Shown: positions 44,650 through 55,176 of the stretch, one piece after another
Layout of the letters: each line of letters starts with the position of its first letter
Numbering within the stretch: position 1 is the first letter of the stretch
From: Bacillus sp. ISL-7
GTDB lineage: Bacteria > Bacillota > Bacilli > Bacillales_B > DSM-18226
Direction of reading: 5' to 3'
Assembly: GCF_018613065.1 (NCBI RefSeq)
Contig: NZ_JAGGQW010000033.1
Location: forward strand, 3,289-67,288
DNA: 64,000 bases
Notes under the pieces: model-generated
Seen by the model: the letters and a program-made list of their open reading frames with translations, nothing else
Told to the model about the DNA's origin: nothing
The model's database searches: none
Position numbers and translations under genes: made by a program

Positions 44650-45348
44650 TTATTTAACTGCTACAGATGAAGGATCAACTTTAACGCCAGGTCCCATTGT
44701 TGAAGCAACAGTTACGTTCTTCATGTAAGTACCTTTTGCAGCAGATGGCTTCACTTTTAGCATAGTTTCAAAGATAGTGTTGAAGTTTTCAACAAGCTTC
44801 TCGTTTTCGAAAGATGCTTTACCGATTGGCACGTGAATGTTACCAGACTTGTCAACGCGGTATTCAACTTTACCCGCTTTAATTTCATTAATCGCACGAG
44901 TCACATCAAATGTAACTGTACCTGTTTTAGGGTTTGGCATTAAACCTTTAGGTCCTAATACACGACCAAGTTTACCAACTTCACCCATCATGTCAGGAGT
45001 TGCTACGATTACATCAAATTCAAACCAACCTTGTTGGATTTTGTTGATGTACTCTGCATCACCTACATAATCAGCACCAGCTGCTTCTGCTTCTTTTACT
45101 TTTTCACCCTTAGCGAAAACTAGAACGCGTTGCGTTTTACCAGTTCCGTTTGGAAGTACAACTGCACCACGGATTTGTTGGTCAGCTTTCTTAGGGTCAA
45201 CACCTAAACGGAATGCTACTTCTAGAGTTGCATCAAATTTAGTGAAGTTTGTTTTTTTAGCAAGATCAATCGCTTCTGCAATTGGATATGCCTTTAGGCG
45301 ATCTACAAGCTTTGAAGCTTCTAAATACTTCTTACCTTTTTTAGCCAT
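44650..45348 (-). CDS. rplA: 50S ribosomal protein L1
   Basis: 232 residues with [20 protein letters not shown] and the rRNA-binding end [18 protein letters not shown]1 forms the mobile stalk at the E site and may bind a mimic in its mRNA; the hairpin at 45401-45420 before it is a candidate. Confidence 0.98.
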   Translation of the reverse strand: MAKKGKKYLEASKLVDRLKAYPIAEAIDLAKKTNFTKFDATLEVAFRLGVDPKKADQQIRGAVVLPNGTGKTQRVLVFAKGEKVKEAEAAGADYVGDAEYINKIQQGWFEFDVIVATPDMMGEVGKLGRVLGPKGLMPNPKTGTVTFDVTRAINEIKAGKVEYRVDKSGNIHVPIGKASFENEKLVENFNTIFETMLKVKPSAAKGTYMKNVTVASTMGPGVKVDPSSVAVK

Positions 45349-45400
45349 TTTTATTTCCTCCTAGATTGTGGTTTTAGCGAATTACTCTCCCACGAATAAA

Positions 45401-45420
45401 GGTTGCGCAGAAACGCAACC
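45401..45420 (-). other. Hairpin in the rplK-rplA spacer
   Basis: GGTTGCG and CGCAACC around a 6-base loop, followed by TTTATT. A possible L1-binding or weak termination site. Confidence 0.4.
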
Positions 45421-45449
45421 CCACTCATTCAACACGAACAGTACATGAA

Positions 45450-45875
45450 TTAGTCTTCGATGACGATACCCATGCTGCGTGCAGTACCTTCGACCATGCG
45501 CATTGCTGCTTCAACGCTAGCTGCGTTTAGGTCAGGCATTTTTTGTTCCGCAATCTCGCGTACTGTATCACGCTTTACTGTTGCTACTTTATTACGGTTA
45601 GGTTCACCAGAACCAGACTGGATTCCAGCTGCTACTTTCAAAAGAACGGCAGCAGGAGGAGTTTTCGTAATAAATGTAAATGAACGGTCTTCAAATACCG
45701 TGATTTCAACAGGAATGATCAAACCAGCTTGATCTGCTGTACGAGCGTTAAATTCTTTACAGAATCCCATGATATTAACACCGGCTTGACCTAGTGCAGG
45801 ACCAACTGGTGGCGCAGGGTTTGCTTTCCCAGCAGGAATTTGTAATTTAACGACTTTAATTACTTTTTTAGCCAC
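45450..45875 (-). CDS. rplK: 50S ribosomal protein L11
   Basis: 141 residues from GTG 45875-45873 ([20 protein letters not shown]), with AAGGAGGTG 6 bases upstream; an in-frame extension to 45935 is not part of L11. The [20 protein letters not shown] domain and C-terminal rRNA-binding end are intact. Needed for the RelA response and thiostrepton binding. Confidence 0.97.
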   Translation of the reverse strand: MAKKVIKVVKLQIPAGKANPAPPVGPALGQAGVNIMGFCKEFNARTADQAGLIIPVEITVFEDRSFTFITKTPPAAVLLKVAAGIQSGSGEPNRNKVATVKRDTVREIAEQKMPDLNAASVEAAMRMVEGTARSMGIVIED

Positions 45876-46015
45876 GAGACACACCTCCTTAAAGTCCGTG
45901 ATGTGGTAATTGGAATCCGTTAGGAATCCTCCCACTCAGGCATCTGTCTTTATCTATTGATCATAAAGAACTTGACATAAGTCTTGTCTCACAAGGAGAC
46001 ATACTGACCTATGAA

Positions 46016-46044
46016 ATATTACCACTTTTTAAAAATGATTTCAA
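46016..46044 (-). promoter_or_regulatory. SigA-type promoter of rplKA
   Basis: Minus strand -35 TTGAAA (46044-46039), 17 bases, -10 TAATAT (46021-46016). The following leader contains a GTCTCC/GGAGAC-like hairpin near 45985-46001. Confidence 0.6.
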
Positions 46045-46107
46045 GTTTTTTTACAATATAACATTATTTTCTTTAAATATCGCTGCAAAAAGGACGCTCC
46101 GCTTTTC

Positions 46108-46644
46108 TTAATCGAGCTTCTCGATTTGTGTGAAATCCAGTTCTACCGGGGTGTCACGCCCGAACATATTGACAAGAACCTTCAGTTTCGAGCGATCCTT
46201 ATCCATTTCTTCCACAGACCCAGTAAAGTTAGCAAATGGACCTTCCTTCACGCGAACCGTTTCACCAATTTCATAATTGGCATCGATGCGATTTTCGGAA
46301 ACCCCCATGCGTTTTAAAATAACGACAACTTCTTCTGGAAGCAATGGCGTGGGCTTCGATCCACCTCCAGATGAACCGACAAAGCCTGTTACACCCGGGG
46401 TATTCCGAACCACATACCAAGAATCATCAGTCATCACAATTTCAACTAATACATAACCAGGGAACACTTTGCGCTTTACTACTTTTGTCTTGCCATTTTT
46501 GATCTCAGTCTCTTCTTCTTCAGGGACAACCACTCTGAAAATCTTATCTGTCATACCCATCGATTCGACTCGTTTTTCTAGATTTGCTTTTACCTTATTT
46601 TCATAACCTGAGTAAGTATGCAAAACATACCAATTTTTTTCCAT
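46108..46644 (-). CDS. nusG: Transcription termination/antitermination factor NusG
   Basis: 178 residues: NGN domain (NWYVLHTYSGYENKVKANLE), the PGYVLVE strand, and a C-terminal KOW domain with GETVRVKEGPFANFTGSVEE. It binds RNA polymerase, promotes pausing in Bacillus and contacts S10. Placed after secE. Confidence 0.98.
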   Translation of the reverse strand: MEKNWYVLHTYSGYENKVKANLEKRVESMGMTDKIFRVVVPEEEETEIKNGKTKVVKRKVFPGYVLVEIVMTDDSWYVVRNTPGVTGFVGSSGGGSKPTPLLPEEVVVILKRMGVSENRIDANYEIGETVRVKEGPFANFTGSVEEMDKDRSKLKVLVNMFGRDTPVELDFTQIEKLD

Positions 46645-46710
46645 TTAAGAGGACTTGAACGTCCGTCCCTCCCTATTTCTTATTCATAGACTATCTTTTA
46701 AACAAACAAA

Positions 46711-46730
46711 AAACCCGTGAAACGGGCTTT
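46711..46730 (-). terminator. Terminator or attenuator between secE and nusG
   Basis: AAAGCCCGT pairs with ACGGGTTT around a two- to four-base loop, followed by TTTTGTTTG on the minus strand. It would reduce read-through from secE into nusG. Confidence 0.6.
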
Positions 46731-46779
46731 AGATAAAAATTCCTTTATTAATCACCATTATACCATGAAAGTGGATTTA

Positions 46780-46962
46780 TTATTCAAGAATTAAGCGAAT
46801 CAATTTTGAAATCCCTAAATCTAGAACCGCAAAGAACGCTGCAAAAAAAACAACAGTCGATAGTACAGTAAGCGTCGAGCGAGTTAGTTCCCCACGTTTT
46901 GGCCAGCTAACTTTTCTCATCTCACGGAAAATATCACTGAAGAATGTAGTTATGCGCTGCAT
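46780..46962 (-). CDS. secE: Preprotein translocase subunit SecE
   Basis: 60 residues from ATG 46962-46960 (MQRITTFFSDIFREMRKVSW), preceded by GGGGG. One amphipathic helix with the conserved KVSWPKR segment and one transmembrane helix (VLSTVVFFAAFFAVLDLGI). The short single-span form is normal in Bacillus. It clamps SecY. Confidence 0.96.
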   Translation of the reverse strand: MQRITTFFSDIFREMRKVSWPKRGELTRSTLTVLSTVVFFAAFFAVLDLGISKLIRLILE

Positions 46963-47009
46963 TTCTGTAACCCCCAAAATCTATAAATATCTGCAAAAGT
47001 CTATGATCA

Positions 47010-47156
47010 TTATTTCGTTTCTCTATGAATGGTATGGGTGGTGCAGGTTTTGCAGAATTTTTTCAATTCTAATCTCTCTGTTTGTGTCTGCTTGCTGATC
47101 GTCGAATAATTTCGCGAGCCGCAAGCAGCACAGGAAAGGATTACTTTTTTACTCAT
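47010..47156 (-). CDS. rpmGB: 50S ribosomal protein L33, zinc form
   Basis: 48 residues: [20 protein letters not shown] at the start and [17 protein letters not shown] at the end. The two Cys pairs bind zinc. Located before secE as in other Bacillaceae. Confidence 0.95.
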   Translation of the reverse strand: MSKKVILSCAACGSRNYSTISKQTQTERLELKKFCKTCTTHTIHRETK

Positions 47157-47265
47157 AGTCGACACCTTTACCCAATTTTCTATTATATCCTTAAAAATGT
47201 AACATGAGTCCTAATTATTGTCAATAACCCTTGGAAACGGTTCAATTATATGACATATTTAATCA

Positions 47266-47916
47266 TCAAAGTGAAAATTCACGAAGTTCTAAATATCTTT
47301 CCAGCTTTCTTTTGACACGCTGCAGAGCATTATCAATTGATTTCACATGGCGGTTTAGCTCTTCAGAAATCTCTTGGTATGATTGACCATCTAAGTAGAG
47401 AGCCAATACCTTCCTTTCTAAATCACTTAATAATTCAGTCATCTTCACTTCGATATGGTCAAATTCTTCCTGATTAATAATCAGTTCCTCTGGGTCGAGA
47501 ACCTTTGTTCCAGACAAAACATCCATTAATGTTCGGTCCGATTCTTCATCGTAGATTGGCTTGTCCAATGAAACGTATGAATTTAATGGGATATGCTTTT
47601 GCCTTGTTGCGGTTTTAATTGCGGTAATGATTTGACGAGTTATACAAAGCTCTGCAAATGCCTTGAAAGAGGTAAGCTTGTCCTCCCGAAAGTCACGAAT
47701 TGCCTTATACAGTCCAATCATACCTTCTTGGACAATATCTTCCTTATCTGCACCGATTAAAAAATAGGACCTTGCTTTTGCACGTACAAAATTCCGATAC
47801 TTATGGATTAAATAATCCAATGCTTCACTATCACCTTGGTGCACTAAATCAACAATTCCTTCGTCTTCCATTATCAGGAACTGCTGGTTGATCTTTGTTC
47901 CAAAGTCCGTACTCAA
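47266..47916 (-). CDS. sigH: RNA polymerase sigma factor SigH
   Basis: 216 residues from TTG 47916-47914, with GGAGGGG 7 bases upstream. Region 2 (DYLIHKYRNFVRAKARSYFL, then GADKEDIVQEGMIGLYKAIR) and region 4 (SYQEISEELNRHVKSIDNAL) closely match B. subtilis Spo0H. SigH drives transition-phase, competence and early sporulation genes, so the organism probably sporulates. A candidate SigA promoter lies just upstream. Confidence 0.95.
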   Translation of the reverse strand: MSTDFGTKINQQFLIMEDEGIVDLVHQGDSEALDYLIHKYRNFVRAKARSYFLIGADKEDIVQEGMIGLYKAIRDFREDKLTSFKAFAELCITRQIITAIKTATRQKHIPLNSYVSLDKPIYDEESDRTLMDVLSGTKVLDPEELIINQEEFDHIEVKMTELLSDLERKVLALYLDGQSYQEISEELNRHVKSIDNALQRVKRKLERYLELREFSL

Positions 47917-47938
47917 AGTAGATCCCCTCCACCGAACA

Positions 47939-47967
47939 AGCATAGATAGTAATAGTATACATGACAA
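47939..47967 (-). promoter_or_regulatory. Candidate SigA-type promoter of sigH
   Basis: Minus strand -35 TTGTCA (47967-47962), 17 bases, -10 TATGCT (47944-47939). In B. subtilis this promoter is repressed by AbrB. Confidence 0.5.
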
Positions 47968-47985
47968 TTTTTTATTAGTCCACGT

Positions 47986-48495
47986 TCACTTTTGTCCTCT
48001 GCGCCACTTTTCGAAAATTTCTGCCATTTCCGCACTCATCTTTATTTTAGAAACGGGTCTTTTTTCTTGAATGGTTTTCACTTTCTTTTCGATGCCTCTT
48101 TCAATCGAAGACATTTCAATGAGCAATTCACGTGCAGACTTCCTTAATGCCCCTTGTCCAAAAATTGCCCATTGCTCTGTAAAGTCGGAAGTCGCTACAT
48201 GAATTTGTGTTCTTCGATTACTTAAACTAATGGCCATTTTTTCAATCCGCTCATCTGCCGTCTCATTTTCTTTCGTAAAGATAACTTCTATTTTATGATT
48301 TTTATACTTCTTTTCCGTCCCTTGTACATAATAGGCATCGAATACCACAATCACACGGAAGCCTGAATAGGCTTGGTATTCAGCCATTCTCTCCACTAAA
48401 CGGTCCCGTGCAGCAGGTAAATCATGATCCTTTAAAGCTCTTAGTTCAGGCCAAGCTCCGATGATGTTGTAACCGTCCACAAGCAGGATATCCAT
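47986..48495 (-). CDS. rae1: NYN-domain ribosome-associated ribonuclease Rae1 (YacP)
   Basis: 169 residues. The N-terminus DILLVDGYNIIGAWPELR carries the PIN-like acidic motif, and FDAYYVQGTEKKY and TSDFTEQW supply further conserved acidic residues. B. subtilis Rae1 cleaves mRNA in the ribosomal A site. It starts 2 bases after rlmB stops. Confidence 0.9.
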   Translation of the reverse strand: MDILLVDGYNIIGAWPELRALKDHDLPAARDRLVERMAEYQAYSGFRVIVVFDAYYVQGTEKKYKNHKIEVIFTKENETADERIEKMAISLSNRRTQIHVATSDFTEQWAIFGQGALRKSARELLIEMSSIERGIEKKVKTIQEKRPVSKIKMSAEMAEIFEKWRRGQK

Positions 48496-48497
48496 TA

Positions 48498-49244
48498 CTA
48501 TTCCTCAAGTGTGTGTCGTTTTCGATATACCTCATACATCAGTAAAGCCGCCGCAACAGAAGCATTTAACGAGGTTACTTTACCAACCATTGGCAAATGG
48601 ATGAGAAAATCACATTTATCGCGGATCAGTCTTCCCATTCCTTTTCCTTCACTGCCAATCACCAAGCCTAGTGGCAGCGTCCCGTCTAATCTTCGGTAAT
48701 CATCTTTGCCTTTTGCATCTGTTCCGGCAATCCAAATACCTCGTTCCTTAAGTTCATCGATGGTTCGCGCCATATTAGTGACACGGACCACTGGGATATA
48801 TTCAATCGCACCTGTCGAAGCTTTGGCAACTGTTGCTGTTAGGCCGACAGCCCGACGCTTTGGAATAATGATGCCATGAGCACCGACTGAATCGGCTGTT
48901 CTCATAATCGACCCAAGGTTATGAGGATCCTCAATTTCGTCCAACAATAAAAAGAATGGCGGTTCATTTTTCTTTTCTGCTGCTGCAAACAAATCATCCA
49001 TTTCCGCATATTGATAGGCCGCAACATAAGCAAGAACTCCTTGATGATTTTCATCCGCGATTTGGTCAATTTTTTTCTTAGGAACAAATTGAACAATCAC
49101 ATTTGCTTCTTTGGCTAATTGCGTAATTTGCTGCATTTGGCCACGCTGCGATCCTTCGGCAATTAATATTTTATTAATATCCCTTTCTGATTTAAGCGCT
49201 TCGATGACTGGATTTTTGCCAACAATATATTCTTGTTGTTCCAT
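48498..49244 (-). CDS. rlmB: 23S rRNA 2'-O-methyltransferase RlmB (SpoU family)
   Basis: 248 residues from ATG 49244-49242 (GGAGG 9 bases upstream). N-terminal L30e-like substrate domain, then the trefoil-knot SPOUT domain with LDEIEDPHNLGSIMRTADSV, VIGSEGKGMGRL and VTSLNASVAAALLMYE. Expected target is G2251 in the P loop. Confidence 0.93.
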   Translation of the reverse strand: MEQQEYIVGKNPVIEALKSERDINKILIAEGSQRGQMQQITQLAKEANVIVQFVPKKKIDQIADENHQGVLAYVAAYQYAEMDDLFAAAEKKNEPPFFLLLDEIEDPHNLGSIMRTADSVGAHGIIIPKRRAVGLTATVAKASTGAIEYIPVVRVTNMARTIDELKERGIWIAGTDAKGKDDYRRLDGTLPLGLVIGSEGKGMGRLIRDKCDFLIHLPMVGKVTSLNASVAAALLMYEVYRKRHTLEE

Positions 49245-49245
49245 C

Positions 49246-49665
49246 CTAGCGTTCCTCCTTTCTTTGTTCCACATATGAAAATGCCCTGCTAATAAGCTCT
49301 TCTAAACGTTCTTTTTTACCCGTTAAATACAGATAACCCATCAATGCTTCAAATGCTGTACTATAGTGATAAGTTTGGACATCTGTATTTTTAGGAACAG
49401 TGCCTGATTTCGCATTTCTACCGCGCATAACCACCGCTAATTCTTCTTCATCAAGCAGTTTATGATCCATCATTTGAAAAAGAATTTGGCTTTGAGCCTT
49501 TGCCGACACGTAACTGGTTCCGGTGCGGTGTAACTGATTCGGTCTTACCTTACCGCTATAGAGGAGGTGGCGCCTTACATAGGTTTCATAAATCGCGTCA
49601 CCCATGTAGGCAAGAGCGAGACTATTCAATTGTTTAACATCCACTGTATTTTCATATTCAAGCAT
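49246..49665 (-). CDS. mrnC: Mini-ribonuclease III (MrnC)
   Basis: 139 residues, RNase III catalytic domain without the double-stranded RNA-binding domain: [15 protein letters not shown] and [15 protein letters not shown] carry the acidic metal ligands. It matures 23S rRNA ends. It lies 3 bases after cysS and overlaps nothing. Confidence 0.93.
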   Translation of the reverse strand: MLEYENTVDVKQLNSLALAYMGDAIYETYVRRHLLYSGKVRPNQLHRTGTSYVSAKAQSQILFQMMDHKLLDEEELAVVMRGRNAKSGTVPKNTDVQTYHYSTAFEALMGYLYLTGKKERLEELISRAFSYVEQRKEER

Positions 49666-49668
49666 GAA

Positions 49669-51066
49669 TTAGCCTCTTTTCCACCTTGTACCCTGCGGTG
49701 TATCTTCTAAAATAATATTCATTTCCTTTAGCTGATCTCTTATTTGATCAGACAATTGGAAATTACGGTCTTTTCGAGCTTGGATTCGCTTTTCAATCAG
49801 CGCATCGATTTCTTCATCGAGCATTTCTTCTTTTTCAAATGTCAGCCCTAAGACATGGAATAACTTTTCAAATTGTTTTGTAAAGGCATCAATGACTTCC
49901 ACAGCTGTATTTTTCTCTAAAAGATAATAATTAGCCAGTTTTGAAAGGTCGAATAAAACGGAAATCGCTTTAGCTGTATTGAAATCATCATCCATTGCCT
50001 CAATAAATTCTTCTTGCCTTTTTGCAATACTTTCAAGCCATACCTGATTCGAATCTGTTAAGTCAGTACTCGCTTCTTTCCGATGCTTTAAGTTTTGATA
50101 AGAGGTGGTGATGCGTTCAAATGCTGCTTTCGTACTCTCCAGTAATTCCTCGCTGTAATTAATCGGATTGCGGTAATGAACGGATAACATAAAAAACCGT
50201 AACACTTGCGGGTTATGTTTTTTAATAATGTCATGAACAAGGACAAAGTTTCCTAATGATTTAGACATTTTTTCATTATCAATATTGATATAGCCATTGT
50301 GCATCCAGTAACGAGAAAATAATTTTCCTGACAGTGCTTCTGATTGGGCAATTTCATTTTCATGATGTGGGAAGGTCAAATCCTGTCCACCGGCATGAAT
50401 GTCAATGGTTTCGCCAAGATACTTTTTCGCCATTGCCGAGCACTCAATATGCCAGCCCGGCCGGCCAAGTCCCCAAGGACTCTCCCAGAAGATTTCGCCT
50501 TCCTTGGCCGCTTTCCATAAGGCAAAGTCTAAGTCGTCTTGTTTCCTATCGCCGACTTCAATTCTTGCACCTACCTGCAGGTCATCAATAGATTGATGCG
50601 ATAGCTTACCATATTCATCGAATTTTCTTGTCCGGAAATAAACATCCCCTGCAGATTCATAAGCGTAGCCTTTTTCGACTAATTGACTAATAAAATCAAT
50701 GATAATGTCCATGTTTTCCATTACCCGTGGATGAACATCTGCCTTTTGGCAGCCTAATGCCATCACATCTTCAAAATAAGCATTGATAAATCGGTCCGCA
50801 ATCGCCGGAACACTTTCTCCTAATTGATTGGCAGCACGAATCAATTTGTCATCGACATCGGTAAAATTGGAAACATAATGAACATCATAGCCGCGATATT
50901 CCAAATAGCGCCGAACTGTATCAAAGACGATTGCCGGACGTGCATTACCGATATGAATATAATTATAGACCGTCGGACCGCAAACATACATTTTGACTTT
51001 CCCTTCTTCGAGCGGTACGAAGGTTTCCTTTTTACGAGTTAGTGTATTATAAAGTTGAATGGCCAT
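49669..51066 (-). CDS. cysS: Cysteinyl-tRNA synthetase
   Basis: 465 residues. HIGH motif as [10 protein letters not shown], the zinc Cys in [11 protein letters not shown], the WHIECSAM segment, and KMSKSLGNF. It starts 20 bases inside the cysE 3' end, so serine acetyltransferase and Cys-tRNA synthesis are co-translated, and both are under the upstream T-box. Confidence 0.97.
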   Translation of the reverse strand: MAIQLYNTLTRKKETFVPLEEGKVKMYVCGPTVYNYIHIGNARPAIVFDTVRRYLEYRGYDVHYVSNFTDVDDKLIRAANQLGESVPAIADRFINAYFEDVMALGCQKADVHPRVMENMDIIIDFISQLVEKGYAYESAGDVYFRTRKFDEYGKLSHQSIDDLQVGARIEVGDRKQDDLDFALWKAAKEGEIFWESPWGLGRPGWHIECSAMAKKYLGETIDIHAGGQDLTFPHHENEIAQSEALSGKLFSRYWMHNGYINIDNEKMSKSLGNFVLVHDIIKKHNPQVLRFFMLSVHYRNPINYSEELLESTKAAFERITTSYQNLKHRKEASTDLTDSNQVWLESIAKRQEEFIEAMDDDFNTAKAISVLFDLSKLANYYLLEKNTAVEVIDAFTKQFEKLFHVLGLTFEKEEMLDEEIDALIEKRIQARKDRNFQLSDQIRDQLKEMNIILEDTPQGTRWKRG

Positions 51067-51715
51067 TGACTTTTATCCTTTCTCCTTTTAATTCTTCGAG
51101 TTCGTGCATTAATTTATCCAGATCATTTTGCATTTCTCTTAAGCGGTCGGCTACAGGGTCTGGTAAGTCACAGTGATTCAAGTCTCTTGTAATTCTTCTA
51201 CCATCCTGGATCACCACTCTCCCTGGAATCCCAACTACCGTTGAGTTAGGGGGGACTTCTATTAATACTACTGAGCCGCCGCCAATTTTGGAATTTTCTC
51301 CAATGGTTATCGAACCAAGCACCTTTGCACCTGTGGCAATCAGGACATTATCCTTAATCGTCGGATGCCGCTTTCCTTTCTCTTTACCCGTTCCACCAAG
51401 TGTTACCCCTTGATATATAGTTACATTATCCCCAATTTCGCACGTTTCCCCTATAACAACGCCCATACCATGGTCAATAAAAAATCTTCTGCCTATTTTT
51501 GCCCCAGGATGAATTTCAATTCCGGTAAAAAAGCGGCTTACTTGTGAAATAACCCTGGCTAGAAAATAGAATTTCCGATTAAAGAGTGCATGCGCGAGTC
51601 GATGTGACCAAATGGCATGCAAGCCTGAATACGTTAAGATGACTTCTAAATGACTTCTTGCCGCAGGATCTTGTTCAAAAACAACCTCAACGTCCTCCCT
51701 CAACTTCTTGAACAT
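51047..51715 (-). CDS. cysE: Serine O-acetyltransferase
   Basis: 222 residues from ATG 51715-51713, since the earlier ATG at 51721 is only one base from the GGGGGAG site. N-terminal helical domain followed by left-handed beta-helix hexapeptides ([36 protein letters not shown]). Makes O-acetylserine, the cysteine precursor. Controlled by the Cys T-box. Confidence 0.96.
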   Translation of the reverse strand: MFKKLREDVEVVFEQDPAARSHLEVILTYSGLHAIWSHRLAHALFNRKFYFLARVISQVSRFFTGIEIHPGAKIGRRFFIDHGMGVVIGETCEIGDNVTIYQGVTLGGTGKEKGKRHPTIKDNVLIATGAKVLGSITIGENSKIGGGSVVLIEVPPNSTVVGIPGRVVIQDGRRITRDLNHCDLPDPVADRLREMQNDLDKLMHELEELKGERIKVNGHSTL

Positions 51716-51737
51716 TACCATTCTCCCCCTTTTTATA

Positions 51738-51883
51738 AAGCGTAAGCCGCCCGTTTAGCGGCGTATGGACTGGAGCACTTTGACTGAGATAAAGGAAACA
51801 CGGAGAGCGGTAAGCGATCCGATGTTGACTTATCGTAGGGAAAAGGGCGAAGTACACTAGCCGCTGGGCCGCTTGCGCTAGAC
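51738..51883. repeat. Palindromic repeat between the T-box and cysE
   Basis: About 146 bases. The ends AGCGTAAGCCGCCCG..TAGCGGC and GCCGCTGGGCCGCTTGCGCT are imperfect inverted copies, and the centre contains GCACTTTGACTGAGATAAAG and further G+C-rich pairs. I recognise it as a common Bacillaceae intergenic repeat, of another type than the one at rpoB-rpoC. Any cysE mRNA must run through it. Confidence 0.6.
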
Positions 51884-51921
51884 TGTTATCTAAGTTCAAA
51901 GTTATATATCTTCTTAGAAAC

Positions 51922-52195
51922 AAAAAAGCGCCTCTGTCTTAACGACAGAGACGCTTATGCGCGGTTCCACTCTGATTAGACCGAAAAGCTCGTTTTGGTA
52001 ACGGAAAGCTTAATATGGGTCTCACTCTACCTGTTAACGGATAGGTTCCGCCCATTTCTACTAGAAGTTGACTCTTTTCGAAACAGGGCTCAGAGGTGCA
52101 TTTCAAAAAACGAGAGGCTTAAACCACTTTCAGCCGGTGATGGTTTTCTCTTTAAAGCATCCTTTTTTTACTTATCCTCTTCTACACTTTAGTAA
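51922..52195 (-). promoter_or_regulatory. T-box leader (tRNA-Cys) of cysE-cysS
   Basis: The T-box sequence AGAGTGGAACCGCG is at 51973-51960, followed by the terminator stem AGCGTCTCTGTC/GACAGAGGCGCT (51955-51928) and a T-run. The stem I specifier is a UGC codon (52100-52098) within GAAATGCACC, which matches cysteine. Uncharged tRNA-Cys would pair with both and prevent termination. The 5' border is approximate. Confidence 0.9.
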
Positions 52196-52239
52196 CTATA
52201 TAATTGTTTACTCTACTATATTACATTTCTTCTCCAATG

Positions 52240-53697
52240 TTAACTAATAATTTTATTAATTCTCGTTTGAACCTTATCTTTACCTAAGAGTTCAATTGCC
52301 ATTGGCAGGTCTGGTCCATGTGTTTGGCCTGTTACCGCCGCTCGAATTGGCATAAATAGATTTTTCCCCTTTTGACCGGTCGACTTTTGAACTGCCTTCA
52401 TGGCTGCCTTTATACCATCAGCCCGGAAGCTTTCCAGTTGGTCAAGTTCATGTGAAAATGCCCTTAACACTTCTGGAACAGTTTCACCGGTTAATATTTC
52501 CTTTGCATCTTCTTCATAGATGGCATCCTCTTGAAAGAACATATCTGATAATTCCACGATTTCAGCACCAAAGCTCATTTTTTCCTGTAAAAGAGCTACA
52601 AGTCCTTGGAGCCATTGATACTGTTCATCTGTCATGCTTTCACTTATTCGGCCTGCCTTAATTAAGTGAGGCATAGCCAGATCAACTACACGGTTCACCT
52701 CAATTTTTTTCATATATTGATTATTCATCCACAACAGCTTTTGCTTATCAAATAATGCTGGAGATTTGGATAGGCGATTCGCGTCAAATATTTCAATAAA
52801 CTCGTTCTTAGAGTAAATTTCTTCTTCACCTGCCGGCGACCAGCCGAGTAGTGTAATAAAGTTAAAGAGTGCTTCTGGGATATAACCTAATTCTTCATAT
52901 TGTTCAATAAACTGAATGATGGACTCATCACGCTTACTTAACTTTTTGCGGCTTTCATTGACAATCAAAGTCATGTGTCCAAAAACTGGCGGCTCCCAGC
53001 CTAATGCTTCATAGACCATCAATTGCTTTGGCGTGTTAGAAATATGATCATCGCCACGGAGCACATGAGAGATTTTCATTAAATAATCATCAATCGTTAC
53101 AGCAAAGTTATAGGTTGGGGTGCCATCCTTTTTAATGATGACCCAATCACCCATCCCTTCCGATTCAAACGAAACGCTGCCTTTGACCATATCATCAAAC
53201 GTATAGGTTTTCCCTTCAGGTACGAGGATGCGGATGCTTGGCTGACGGCCTTCGCTTTCAAATTGACGGCGCTGTTCATCGGTTAAATGGCGGCATTTAC
53301 CGGAATAATGAGGTGTTTCTCCTCTTTCGCTCTGGGCCTCCCGCTCTGCTTCGATTTCAGCTTCTGTACAATAACATTTATAGGCATGGCCATTTGCTAA
53401 TAATTGGTTGTAGTAGGTTTCATAAATATCATTACGCTCAGATTGGCGATATGGACCGTATTCGCCGCCAACGTCGACACCCTCGTTCCAATCCATCCCA
53501 AGCCATTTTAAATATTTTAACTGGCTTTCTTCTCCGCCTTCAATATTCCGCTTTTTATCGGTATCTTCAATTCGGATAATAAATTTCCCACCATGATGGC
53601 GTGCAAATAAATAATTAAATAATGCAGTACGGGCGTTTCCAATATGTAAATGTCCCGTTGGACTTGGAGCATATCTTACACGAACTTCGTTTGACAT
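52240..53697 (-). CDS. gltX: Glutamyl-tRNA synthetase
   Basis: 485 residues. HIGH motif [20 protein letters not shown], zinc-region cysteines CYCTEAE...CRHLT, and the KMSKS equivalent KLSKRDES. In Bacillaceae it charges both tRNA-Glu and tRNA-Gln, the latter corrected by GatCAB. The gene stands alone with its own promoter. Confidence 0.97.
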   Translation of the reverse strand: MSNEVRVRYAPSPTGHLHIGNARTALFNYLFARHHGGKFIIRIEDTDKKRNIEGGEESQLKYLKWLGMDWNEGVDVGGEYGPYRQSERNDIYETYYNQLLANGHAYKCYCTEAEIEAEREAQSERGETPHYSGKCRHLTDEQRRQFESEGRQPSIRILVPEGKTYTFDDMVKGSVSFESEGMGDWVIIKKDGTPTYNFAVTIDDYLMKISHVLRGDDHISNTPKQLMVYEALGWEPPVFGHMTLIVNESRKKLSKRDESIIQFIEQYEELGYIPEALFNFITLLGWSPAGEEEIYSKNEFIEIFDANRLSKSPALFDKQKLLWMNNQYMKKIEVNRVVDLAMPHLIKAGRISESMTDEQYQWLQGLVALLQEKMSFGAEIVELSDMFFQEDAIYEEDAKEILTGETVPEVLRAFSHELDQLESFRADGIKAAMKAVQKSTGQKGKNLFMPIRAAVTGQTHGPDLPMAIELLGKDKVQTRINKIIS

Positions 53698-53733
53698 AAC
53701 TATAATGCCTCCATTCTCGAAAAGTAAAAGCCC

Positions 53734-53751
53734 CTAGGCGCTGGAGCTAGA
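53734..53751. repeat. Short copy of the intergenic repeat end, gltX-ispF spacer
   Basis: CTAGGCGCTGGAGCTAGA, an exact 18-base inverted copy of 55141-55158. The two flank the ispF-ispD pair. Confidence 0.65.
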
Positions 53752-53780
53752 CAGCTTTACCATATGTTTTTATCTGATTT

Positions 53781-53808
53781 ATTGTATCATTGTGCCGTTC
53801 ACTGTAAA
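53781..53808 (-). promoter_or_regulatory. SigA-type promoter of gltX
   Basis: Minus strand -35 TTTACA (53808-53803), 16 bases, -10 TACAAT (53786-53781). The transcript then runs through the short repeat copy. Confidence 0.55.
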
Positions 53809-53811
53809 AGG

Positions 53812-54294
53812 TTAATTGTTAACCTTTTTTAACAATACAACTACCTGGGAGGCAATGCCTTCCCCTCTGCCAGTGAAGCCTAGCTTCTCTGTTGTTGTCG
53901 CCTTTACATTGACTTGTTCAGGTGCTGCCTCTAGCAATTCCGCAATCCTACCGCGCATTTGCTCAATATAGGGTGCCATCTTGGGCTGTTGAGCAATAAT
54001 TGTACAATCGGCATTCACAAGCTCGTACCCTTTATTTTTCACCAATTGCCATACATGCTCCATCAGCTTCGCGGAGTCAGCATCTTTAAAATTTGGATCG
54101 GTATCCGGAAAGTGTTTGCCAATATCGCCTTCCCCAATCGCACCAAGGCAGGCATCGGAGACCGTATGTAATAACACATCAGCATCCGAATGACCTAGCA
54201 AACCCCTTTCATAAGGGATTGTAATCCCACCAATGATTAGCGGACGCCCTTCTGTTAATTGATGAACATCAAAGCCCTGACCAATTCGAAACAT
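53812..54294 (-). CDS. ispF: 2-C-methyl-D-erythritol 2,4-cyclodiphosphate synthase
   Basis: 160 residues from the second of two adjacent ATGs ([13 protein letters not shown]), the usual start. Zinc ligands in GFDVHQL (Asp9, His11) and [12 protein letters not shown], and the [16 protein letters not shown] signature. A step of the MEP isoprenoid pathway, directly after IspD in the gene order although IspE acts between them. Confidence 0.96.
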   Translation of the reverse strand: MFRIGQGFDVHQLTEGRPLIIGGITIPYERGLLGHSDADVLLHTVSDACLGAIGEGDIGKHFPDTDPNFKDADSAKLMEHVWQLVKNKGYELVNADCTIIAQQPKMAPYIEQMRGRIAELLEAAPEQVNVKATTTEKLGFTGRGEGIASQVVVLLKKVNN

Positions 54295-54309
54295 CATTAA
54301 AAACCCCTT

Positions 54310-54396
54310 TTTTCCTATTGTCTAGCTACACAAGAATAAGCTTCGGAAGCAAAGCATCGCACGAAGGAAAAGCGATAGCTTTTTCGAGGAGCGCCT
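54310..54396. repeat. Variant intergenic repeat between ispD and ispF
   Basis: Begins TTGTCTAGCTA and ends GAGCGCCTAGG, with AAGCTTCGGAAGC and AAAGCGATAGCTTTTTC hairpins inside. The borders resemble the ends of the other copies (CTAGGCGC ... AGCTAGACA). Confidence 0.5.
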
Positions 54397-54409
54397 AGGA
54401 AAAAATGAA

Positions 54410-55129
<720 letters not shown>

Positions 55130-55140
55130 CTAATATCAAA

Positions 55141-55173
55141 TCTAGCTCCAGCGCCTAGGCGCTTCCGCTTTTT
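55141..55173. repeat. Intergenic repeat copy before ispD
   Basis: TCTAGCTCCAGCGCCTAG followed by GCGCTTCCGCTTTTTA. The two joined halves are the left and right ends of the repeat family without the palindromic middle, located in the 65-base yacL-ispD spacer. Confidence 0.65.
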
Positions 55174-55176
55174 AAG

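Noticed and set aside
51687..51923. 78-codon minus-strand open frame upstream of cysE
   Set aside because: It lies in the palindromic repeat and runs into cysE in another frame; no protein family is suggested.
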